A stretch of 5,770 bases of DNA from the NCBI GenBank assembly GCA_033722675.1, contig JAWVYO010000131.1, forward strand, positions 1-5,770, written 5' to 3'. Every line of letters begins with the position of its first letter. Position 1 is the first letter of the stretch. The DNA is from DATHYU01 sp033722675. Lineage in GTDB: Bacteria > Actinomycetota > Acidimicrobiia > Spongiisociales > UBA11373. The notes under the pieces were generated by a model. It had not been told where the DNA came from. It saw only the letters and a list, made by a program, of their open reading frames with translations, and did no database searches. The position numbers and the translations under genes are program-made. This document shows, piece by piece, positions 1 to 4,990 of this stretch.

Positions 1-749
1 GCGCCGCGATCGCCGAGGATCGGGACGCCGGGCGGGTCCCGCTCATCGTCACCACCGTGCTCGGCACCACCGGGACCGCCGCCGTCGACCCCATCGACGC
101 CGTCTCGGTCATCGCCGCCGAGGAGGGGCTGTGGCACCACGTGGACGCCGCGTACGCCGGGTCGGCCATGATCTGCCCGGAACTGCGGCACCTGCAGGCC
201 GGGGCTGGGTCCGCCGACAGCTACACGTTCAATCCGCACAAGTGGATGTTCACGAACTTCGACTGCAACGTCCTGTACGTGGCCGACCGCGCCTCGCTGA
301 TCGACGCCATGTCGATCACGCCGCCCTATCTGCGCAACGCCGCCTCGGAGTCCGGCGAGGTCATCGACTACCGGGACTGGCAGGTCCCCCTCGGCCGCCG
401 GTTCCGCGCCCTCAAGGTGTGGTGGGTGCTGCGGAGCTACGGAGCGGAGGGCATCCGCCACCATCTCCGCGAGCACATGCGGCTCGCCGCCGACGTCGGC
501 CGGCGGATCGAGGACCATCCCCGCCTGCAGCTGGTCGCCCCCGTGTCCTTCGGCCTCGTGAGCTTCCGCCACCGCGACGGGAACGCCGTCACCGACGCCC
601 TCGTCCGGGCGATCGACGCGCACCCGACCGTTCACCTGACGGCCTCGTCGCTCGGCGCCGACCGCTACCTCCGGATCTCGATCGGCTCGACGTGGACCAC
701 GGCCGACGACGTCGACCGGCTGTGGCGGATCATCGACGCCTCCGCCTAG
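1..749 (+). CDS. Aromatic-L-amino-acid decarboxylase-type PLP enzyme (pyridoxal-dependent decarboxylase, group II), 5'-truncated
   Basis: This is the C-terminal half (248 residues, reading frame from base 3) of a fold-type I PLP decarboxylase; the family is about 470-480 residues, so the N-terminal half lies left of the window. Visible signatures are HVDAAYAGSA, whose Asp (codon 144-146) pairs with the PLP pyridine nitrogen, and NPHKW, whose Lys (240-242) forms the Schiff base. Next come NFDCN and DYRDWQVPLGRRFRALK, all typical of DOPA/tryptophan/phenylalanine decarboxylases. The Tyr in PPYLRN (327-329) aligns with human DDC Tyr332. That residue protonates the quinonoid and marks true decarboxylases, whereas related aldehyde synthases carry Phe. 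The enzyme would be cytosolic and make an aromatic amine plus CO2. Substrate cannot be fixed because the N-terminal substrate pocket is missing. Its stop codon overlaps the stop of the convergent membrane gene within CTAG (746-749). Glutamate decarboxylase is less likely given the DDC-like loop and C-terminus. Confidence 0.93.
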   Translation, partial: AAIAEDRDAGRVPLIVTTVLGTTGTAAVDPIDAVSVIAAEEGLWHHVDAAYAGSAMICPELRHLQAGAGSADSYTFNPHKWMFTNFDCNVLYVADRASLIDAMSITPPYLRNAASESGEVIDYRDWQVPLGRRFRALKVWWVLRSYGAEGIRHHLREHMRLAADVGRRIEDHPRLQLVAPVSFGLVSFRHRDGNAVTDALVRAIDAHPTVHLTASSLGADRYLRISIGSTWTTADDVDRLWRIIDASA

Positions 750-1168
750 ATCAGCACCCGACCGATCACCGGCGAGACGACCACGTGGAAGAGGACGGCT
801 CCGGTGTAGAAACCGCCGAGGTACGCCATCGACGAGCCGGTCCCCTGGGCGGCGAGCACGTGCTGACGGAAGGGGCATCCGTTGGCGAGGATCGACACGT
901 ATCCGACGCCGAAGCCGCCCGCCACCACCATGAGCAGGATCCGCACGGTGGGCCGGCCGAACTCGGGCACCGCGACTCCGCCGAGGGCGGCGAAGACGGG
1001 GAACAGCACCCACGCCACGAGCACGAAGGCGACGAGCCCCTTCAGCAGGAAGGTGTCGCGCACGAGGATCCAGTCCCGGATCCCCCCGACGAAGCACATG
1101 CGGGACCGCTGTCCGACGAAGCCGATGACGACACCGACCACGAGGCTGGCGACGGCGGCGACGGTCAC
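746..1168 (-). CDS. YedE-type sulfur/selenium transporter, C-terminal half-protein
   Basis: This 140-residue integral membrane protein matches only the second half of YeeE/YedE-family (DUF395) transporters. Residues 17-32 contain RSRMCFVGGIRD, and residues 94-104 contain LANGCPFRQHV. These are the hallmark Cys segments of the C-terminal repeat (family forms SRLCMVGGIRD and GGCPLRQLIL), with Cys25 and Cys98 as the likely S/Se relay residues. Hydrophobic segments lie near 2-18, 42-63, 75-95 and 113-133. The GTG start at 1168 overlaps the upstream half-gene's TGA as GTGA (1165-1168). It has an in-phase Shine-Dalgarno-like GGAAGG (1176-1181) seven bases upstream, so this is a genuine separate start and not a frameshifted remnant. 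The partner half is encoded immediately upstream, so the two probably assemble as a heterodimer or hetero-oligomer. The transported species (thiosulfate, sulfide, selenite-derived or other) cannot be read from sequence; resemblance is closest to the selenium-associated YedE group. Confidence 0.85.
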   Translation of the reverse strand: MTVAAVASLVVGVVIGFVGQRSRMCFVGGIRDWILVRDTFLLKGLVAFVLVAWVLFPVFAALGGVAVPEFGRPTVRILLMVVAGGFGVGYVSILANGCPFRQHVLAAQGTGSSMAYLGGFYTGAVLFHVVVSPVIGRVLI

Positions 1169-1692
1169 GACAACGCCTTCCGGCGGAGCCACACGGTGGC
1201 GAGGACGATCCCGCCGATCATGGCGGCAAAGCCCGCCGCCCCCGACAGGTCCCCCGCGGCGGTGCGCAGGGCGAGACGGGTGGAGCACCCGGCGGCCAGC
1301 AGCCCGAGGTTCATGACGGCGACGCCGTGCACGAAGCTGCGAACCGTCGTCCGGCTGGGACGGAACCGCCACTCGCCCGAGACGACGGCCGCCACCCATG
1401 CTCCGATGAGCACGCCGACGACGGTGAGGACGGGGAACACCAGCGAGACGGGGGCGACCGACAGGCCCGCGTCGGCGACCGCGTTCACTGCGGAGTTCAC
1501 CAGGTCGCGGCCGTGGCACACCATGCAGATCCCGTAGGCGTCGGGGGGCCGCACCTCGAAGAAGACGCCCGCCGCCACCGCGGCGACGGCCATCACGACC
1601 CCCGCCTGCAGGCCGGTCACCCGCAGCCGGGACCGCCGGGCCGTACGGGTGTCGCTCACGACCGCGCCCGACGACGCCGGCGCCCCGGCCAT
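1165..1692 (-). CDS. YedE-type sulfur/selenium transporter, N-terminal half-protein
   Basis: This 175-residue membrane protein corresponds to the first half of a YeeE/YedE-family transporter. TM1 is near 28-46, followed by GICMVCHGRDL (54-64, Cys56 and Cys59; family form G-F/I-C-x-x-C-x-x-RD). TM2 is near 78-105, then an FRP loop, and TM3 (118-140) ends in AAGCSTRLALR with Cys136. TM4 is near 150-169, and the Arg/Lys tail RRKALS matches the mid-protein linker of full-length YedE. The family usually has GCPLR where this protein has GCSTR. ATG at 1692 was chosen because GAGGA (1700-1704) lies seven bases upstream; it overlaps the DUF3343 gene by 37 bases. The alternative GTG at 1659 would give 164 residues and a GTGA overlap (1656-1659) like the neighbouring junctions, but it lacks a clear Shine-Dalgarno. 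Function is inferred: the inner-membrane S/Se uptake channel, together with the downstream half. Confidence 0.84.
   Translation of the reverse strand: MAGAPASSGAVVSDTRTARRSRLRVTGLQAGVVMAVAAVAAGVFFEVRPPDAYGICMVCHGRDLVNSAVNAVADAGLSVAPVSLVFPVLTVVGVLIGAWVAAVVSGEWRFRPSRTTVRSFVHGVAVMNLGLLAAGCSTRLALRTAAGDLSGAAGFAAMIGGIVLATVWLRRKALS
1176..1181 (-). promoter_or_regulatory. Ribosome binding site of the YedE C-half gene
   Basis: GGAAGG on the minus strand is seven bases before GTG 1168, located in the Arg/Lys tail codons of the N-half. It shows that the C-half has its own initiation site. Confidence 0.6.
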
Positions 1693-1928
1693 GCGTCGGT
1701 CCTCGCCACGTAGCGGTGCACCTCGTCGACTTCGACGGAGGCGGCCTCCAGAACCCCGAGCGCCTCGTCCGTTCGGTCGAACCGGAGCCGCAGCGCCACC
1801 CCACAGTTGGGGCTCAGCTCCTTGGGGCCGGGCACGAGCTCGACGGCGAACCCGGCGTCGCCGAGCACCTTCTCGGCCCGTACCGCGTGGTGGGAGGCGA
1901 AGAACGTGAGCAGACCGTCGAGCGTCAC
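1656..1928 (-). CDS. DUF3343 protein, putative S/Se carrier
   Basis: This 90-residue soluble protein opens with LLTFFASHHAVRAEKVL and continues with the block PGPKELSPNCGVALRLRF. Both are characteristic of DUF3343 (PF11823), whose members are annotated as putative Se/S carrier-like proteins beside EF2568-type aminotransferases and YedE. It has one cysteine, Cys42 in SPNCG, the obvious candidate for carrying a persulfide or selenide; this role is inferred by analogy with TusA-like carriers. GTG at 1928 is the start: it sits in GTGA (1925-1928) overlapping the desulfurase stop, with GGAGG (1933-1937) four bases upstream. The last ten residues include five consecutive arginines (83-87). This tail is encoded just before and within the overlap with the next gene and is probably not part of the domain. 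It was easy to miss because its frame stays open far upstream through the desulfurase gene. Confidence 0.86.
   Translation of the reverse strand: MTLDGLLTFFASHHAVRAEKVLGDAGFAVELVPGPKELSPNCGVALRLRFDRTDEALGVLEAASVEVDEVHRYVARTDAWPGRRRRRARS
1700..1704 (-). promoter_or_regulatory. Ribosome binding site of the YedE N-half gene
   Basis: GAGGA on the minus strand is seven bases before ATG 1692. It is the reason for preferring that start to GTG 1659, which has no comparable site. Confidence 0.5.
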
Positions 1929-3079
1929 GCCGCCTCCCGTGCCCAGGCCGCGATCTCGCCCAGGGCCTCGACGGTGCAGTCGATCTCGTCGGCAGTCGTG
2001 AAGCACGACAGGCCGAAGCGGACCGACCCCTGGGGGAACGTCCCGATCGTGCGGTGGGCACCCGGAGCGCAGTGCAGGCCCGTCCGGCACATGATGTCGA
2101 ACTCCCGGTCGAGCAGGGTCCCGACCTCCGACGGCACGAGACCCCGCACCGCCACCGACAGGACGCCGCATCGGTCGGCCACGTCGTCGGGACCGTGGAC
2201 ATCGACACCGTCCACGCCGGCGACGCCGTCGAGGAACCGGGCCACGAGGGAGCGTTCGTGGGCGGCGACGTCCTCGACGGTGCGATCGAGCAGGTACCGG
2301 ACGCCGGCGTCGAGCCCGACGAGCCCGGCGGTGTTGACCGTGCCGCTCTCGTGGGCGTCGGGGAGGAAGTCGGGCTGGATCTCCAGGTCCGACCGGCTGC
2401 CCGTGCCGCCGCGCAGCACCGGCTCGAGGTCGACGGCGGGGGCGATGAACAGCCCGCCCGTGCCCGTGGGGCCGAGGAGCGCCTTGTGACCCGTGAAGGC
2501 GAGCAGGTCGACGCCGAGCGCCTCCACGTCGATCGGCAGCGACCCGGCCGTCTGCGAGGCATCGACGAGATACGGGATCCCCCGGCGGCGCGCCATCGCG
2601 GCGATCTCGCCGATCGGGAGAACCGCCCCCGTCACGTTGGAGCCGTGGAGCGTGACGATCAGCCGTGTCTCGGGGCGCACCGCCGCCTCGATCGTCGCGG
2701 CGTCGAGGGAGCCGTCGCGCCGGCACGCCACCACCGTGACGTCGACACCCGTGGTCTCCAGGTGCCGCAGCGGCCGCATGACCGAGTTGTGCTCGACGCT
2801 CGACGTGACCACGTGGTCGCCCGGGCGAACGATGCCGTGGATGCCGAGGTTGAGCGCCTCCGTGGCGTTCTTCCCGAAGACGATACGTCCCGGGTCGGAG
2901 GCCCCGAGGAGCCGGGCCACCGACGCGCGGGCGTCCTCGACGATCCGGGCTGCGGCGACGGACATGCGGTGGCCCGACCGCCCCGGATTGCCGCCGCCCT
3001 CGCCGAAGTAGCGGCCGATGGCCTCGCGCACGGCGGGCGGCTTCGGCCAGGACGTGGCGGCGTTGTCGAGGTAGATCAT
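1925..3079 (-). CDS. Class V aminotransferase / cysteine desulfurase family protein (EF2568 type)
   Basis: This 384-residue PLP enzyme is of the NifS/SufS superfamily and the EF2568 subgroup (TIGR01977). The N-terminus MIYLDNAATSWPKP is diagnostic and fixes the start at ATG 3079, which also has GGAG (3086-3089) six bases upstream. Active-site features are His97 in SVEHNS (PLP stacking), Asp173 and Gln176 in VDASQTAG, His198-Lys199 in FTGHKALLGPTG (Schiff-base Lys), and Cys337 in RTGLHCAPGAHRTIGT (the nucleophile that takes the persulfide). The RTGxHCAP form places it with the SufS-like, short-loop group II. Length is normal for the subgroup. It would release S from cysteine, or Se from selenocysteine, and pass it to an acceptor; the DUF3343 gene is translationally coupled downstream (GTGA). 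Its own ATG lies in ATGA overlapping the stop of the GerMN gene. EF2568-type genes are known companions of DUF3343 and YedE in selenium loci, but sulfur use is equally possible here. Confidence 0.93.
   Translation of the reverse strand: MIYLDNAATSWPKPPAVREAIGRYFGEGGGNPGRSGHRMSVAAARIVEDARASVARLLGASDPGRIVFGKNATEALNLGIHGIVRPGDHVVTSSVEHNSVMRPLRHLETTGVDVTVVACRRDGSLDAATIEAAVRPETRLIVTLHGSNVTGAVLPIGEIAAMARRRGIPYLVDASQTAGSLPIDVEALGVDLLAFTGHKALLGPTGTGGLFIAPAVDLEPVLRGGTGSRSDLEIQPDFLPDAHESGTVNTAGLVGLDAGVRYLLDRTVEDVAAHERSLVARFLDGVAGVDGVDVHGPDDVADRCGVLSVAVRGLVPSEVGTLLDREFDIMCRTGLHCAPGAHRTIGTFPQGSVRFGLSCFTTADEIDCTVEALGEIAAWAREAA
1933..1937 (-). promoter_or_regulatory. Ribosome binding site of the DUF3343 gene
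   Basis: GGAGG on the minus strand sits four bases before GTG 1928, within the final codons of the desulfurase. It supports the GTGA-overlapping start. Confidence 0.6.
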
Positions 3080-4137
3080 GCGGCGCTCCGGGCGAGCAGA
3101 CGCTCGTCGTTGAGCACCTCCGGCCGCAGCTGTGCGGTGTTGAGGAGGTTGGCGCACTGACCCGCGCCGAGGGCGTTGCGGCCCTCGAAGTCGAGGTAGA
3201 CGGCCTCGACGTCGGGGAAGCCCGTCGTGAAGGTGGCGATGAGCCCCTGGAGCACGCGTCGCATCGCCTCGGGGTGGTCGAGGGCGTAGGAGCGCAGCGA
3301 GGGACGGTAGGTGAACTCGAGCCGCAGGAGCCCGTTGGGTTCGAGGATGACGTCGAGGGCTTCGATGTCATCGGGGAGCCCGGTGAGCGCCGGATCGTCC
3401 GGGCCCTCCAGGTAGGCGTCGAGCACGTCGGCGGGAGCGACGAGGCCCACCGGGCGGGCGACGAGCATGTCGCGTCCCTCGTCGTAGAAGTAGAGGAGAC
3501 GACCGCTGGAGTTCGTCTCCAGCGGCTCACCGGCCACGGTGACGCGTGCCTCGTCGACGCCCGGCCACGTCGACACCGACTGCAGCATCGCCTCCCGGGC
3601 CAGGGTGTCGGCGGCGGCGAACTCACGGGAGAGGTCGACGGTCAGCACCCCGTCGACGAGCGAGGTCGCGGCGGTGGTACCCGGCGGGAAGGGATCGTCC
3701 AGCCCGGTGCCCGGTGCGGGGCCGTCGAGCAGCATGGCCATGAGCCGGCCGGGATCGGTCTCGCTGCGGGGCACCGTCCGGGACACCGGGACGAGGTCGT
3801 CGCCGTCGCTGAAGAACAGGGTCACGGTGGGCCGGTTGAGGAAGGGGAGCCACCGCACGAGCACGCTGTCGGACCCCTCCACCGTGATGCTGCGTGCGGC
3901 GAGACCGGCGAGGATCGCCGCGACGACGAGCGCCGTCGTCCGCCAGGTCCGGCGACGGTCCGCCGGTGCGGCGGTGGATCGCGTGTCCGTCGTGGGCGCC
4001 CCCTGCTCGACCCATCGAGCGTATCCGTGGGCCCCCGGCGGGCGGTCGGGCCGAAGGGCCCAATCGAAGTGGACGGGTGTCAGTCGTCGAGGCGGGCGAG
4101 CCGGCGCCGGATCCAGGGCCGGTAGAGGAGTCGCCAC
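3076..4137 (-). CDS. Membrane-anchored tandem GerMN-domain protein
   Basis: This protein of up to 353 residues has a Pro/Arg-rich, cytoplasmic-looking N-terminus and a positive patch RRRTWR. One membrane segment (about 68-82) then acts as a signal anchor, followed by an extracytoplasmic part with two GerMN (PF10646) repeats. The first spans about 103-204 (VTLFFSDGDD, LLDGPAPGTGL, GVLTVDLSREF) and the second about 213-320 (RLLYFYDEGRD, YLEGPDD, TTGFPDVEAVYLDFEG). B. subtilis GerM has the same two-domain arrangement and builds a ring in the sporulation channel; actinobacterial GerMN proteins occur outside sporulation, so a ring or envelope scaffold role is inference only. The start is uncertain. 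ATG 4137 overlaps the sulfotransferase by 58 bases and has no strong ribosome site. A CTG at 4083 sits in CTGA overlapping that gene's stop and would give 335 residues. No in-frame ATG, GTG or TTG lies between these sites and the membrane segment. Confidence 0.82.
   Translation of the reverse strand: MATPLPALDPAPARPPRRLTPVHFDWALRPDRPPGAHGYARWVEQGAPTTDTRSTAAPADRRRTWRTTALVVAAILAGLAARSITVEGSDSVLVRWLPFLNRPTVTLFFSDGDDLVPVSRTVPRSETDPGRLMAMLLDGPAPGTGLDDPFPPGTTAATSLVDGVLTVDLSREFAAADTLAREAMLQSVSTWPGVDEARVTVAGEPLETNSSGRLLYFYDEGRDMLVARPVGLVAPADVLDAYLEGPDDPALTGLPDDIEALDVILEPNGLLRLEFTYRPSLRSYALDHPEAMRRVLQGLIATFTTGFPDVEAVYLDFEGRNALGAGQCANLLNTAQLRPEVLNDERLLARSAA
3086..3089 (-). promoter_or_regulatory. Ribosome binding site of the desulfurase gene
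   Basis: On the minus strand GGAG lies six bases before ATG 3079, inside the last codons of the GerMN gene. It favours this start over an upstream in-frame ATG at 3157 that would add 26 residues unlike the family. Confidence 0.6.
3503..3525. repeat. Perfect 9-bp inverted repeat inside the GerMN gene
   Basis: CCGCTGGAG (3503-3511) and CTCCAGCGG (3517-3525) are exact reverse complements separated by five bases. In the mRNA they would form a stable hairpin with loop ACGAA. It falls in the linker between the two GerMN repeats. No T-run follows, so it is not an intrinsic terminator; it may be chance in GC-rich DNA. Confidence 0.5.
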
Positions 4138-4895
4138 TTCGCCACGTAGGCGGTGTAGCGGGGCGAGCGGTACATCCGCCGGACGGTCATCGATTCGTTC
4201 TCAGACCGGAGTGCGGCCACCGCGTCGTCGACTTCGTCGCCGTGCTGGGCCAGCTGCTTCGGGTAGATCTCCGTGACGGCGTGCTCCCACACGGCCAGGT
4301 CGTCGCGGTTCACCTCCTCGAGCATCGCCCGGGTCCGGGGGTCGGCGAGGAGCCGACGCTTGATGTCGTTGCTCGGCGCCACCCACTTGGAGGCGTACCG
4401 CACGTCCGGCACGCCGAGCATCCGCTGCATGAGCACGAGCGACTCGTCGAAGCGGTCCTGCCGCCCCACGAACGACATCCGATCCAGGACGGCGATGCCG
4501 TCGTCCGCAGCGGCGTCGGGGCCGGCCAGATGTCGGGTCATCCGGTCCCGGACCGCGTCGTGGGTGATCCACTCGTCGAAGGGGAGGTCGACGTGGCCCC
4601 GCTGGATGTCGTACTGGTAGTGGGAGGCGGTTCGGGCGAGCGGCTCGCGGAGGAAGGTCATGTACCTGAGGTCGGGGATCGCCTCGTCCAGGTCGGAGTA
4701 GGCCCGCAGTGCATGGCCGAGCAGGCTCTCGAGACGCGGGTAGAGGCGCCGCATCCGGCGGTACTCGTCGGCTCCGAACACGGCCTCGTCGGGCACGGTG
4801 AGCACGTCGCAGTGCCGCGCTCCGTGGGAGTGCTTGAAGACCGAGGCGAGCGTGGTGCCCGCGGTCTTGTGGATGTGGACGACGGCGATGGTCAC
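4080..4895 (-). CDS. PAPS-dependent sulfotransferase family protein
   Basis: This 271-residue protein begins VTIAVVHIHKTAGTTL, the 5'-phosphosulfate-binding P-loop-like motif of Golgi-type (Sulfotransfer_2-like) sulfotransferases, with Lys10 as the sulfate-contacting residue. MTFLREPLARTASHYQY (79-95) supplies the 3'-phosphate-binding Arg83 and Ser91. SFVGRQDRFDESLVLMQRM matches the conserved downstream segment of bacterial members. It would transfer sulfate from PAPS to a hydroxyl of a glycan, lipid or other acceptor; nothing identifies the acceptor. GTG 4895 was chosen because the motif starts only a few residues later, as in homologues. An ATG at 5024 would run into the divergent lipoprotein gene and add residues unlike the family. 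There is no evident Shine-Dalgarno upstream of the GTG, so initiation may be leaderless or weak. It is the first gene of the minus-strand run; the GerMN gene overlaps its 3' end. Confidence 0.88.
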   Translation of the reverse strand: MTIAVVHIHKTAGTTLASVFKHSHGARHCDVLTVPDEAVFGADEYRRMRRLYPRLESLLGHALRAYSDLDEAIPDLRYMTFLREPLARTASHYQYDIQRGHVDLPFDEWITHDAVRDRMTRHLAGPDAAADDGIAVLDRMSFVGRQDRFDESLVLMQRMLGVPDVRYASKWVAPSNDIKRRLLADPRTRAMLEEVNRDDLAVWEHAVTEIYPKQLAQHGDEVDDAVAALRSENESMTVRRMYRSPRYTAYVAKWRLLYRPWIRRRLARLDD

Positions 4896-4990
4896 CCGAG
4901 GGATATCGGTCCGGCGACACCCGGGGTTGAGCCGGGAACCCGACGGGCCGCCGTTACCCTTCGCGCCACCGCGATCCCCGAGGACCACCC
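4896..4990. promoter_or_regulatory. Divergent intergenic region: probable promoters for the sulfotransferase operon and the lipoprotein gene
   Basis: This 95-base stretch is the only real gap between genes in the window and lies between two divergent starts, so promoters for both directions should be here. On the plus strand TACCCT (4955-4960) fits the actinobacterial TANNNT -10 pattern. A TTGAGC (4927-4932) upstream resembles a -35 but sits 22 bases away, which is too far for a standard promoter. No convincing -10 is seen for the minus strand. An imperfect inverted repeat, GGGTT (4924-4928) and AACCC (4937-4941) with an 8-base loop, overlaps CGGGAACCCG (4933-4942) and could be an operator or chance. 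Confidence 0.4.
4980..4984 (+). promoter_or_regulatory. Ribosome binding site of the lipoprotein gene
   Basis: GAGGA lies six bases before ATG 4991, a good Shine-Dalgarno match and spacing. It supports that ATG as the start, which also begins a clean lipoprotein signal peptide. Confidence 0.7.

Noticed and set aside
1165..1168. Frameshift or sequencing error breaking a single YedE gene
   Set aside because: The second half has its own GTG and Shine-Dalgarno, and the junction has the same GTGA form as other operon junctions. It cannot be fully excluded without relatives.
131..1537. Long open plus-strand frame across the decarboxylase and the two membrane genes
   Set aside because: It is rich in Arg, Pro, His and Gly with no recognisable domain, overlaps clear coding in other frames, and is expected in very GC-rich DNA.
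2054..3160. Long open plus-strand frame opposite the desulfurase
   Set aside because: Antisense shadow of a gene with intact catalytic motifs; no family resemblance or ribosome site.
1929..3626. Upstream extension of the DUF3343 frame
   Set aside because: The frame is open but runs through the desulfurase and GerMN genes and is low-complexity; the DUF3343 domain begins at GTG 1928.
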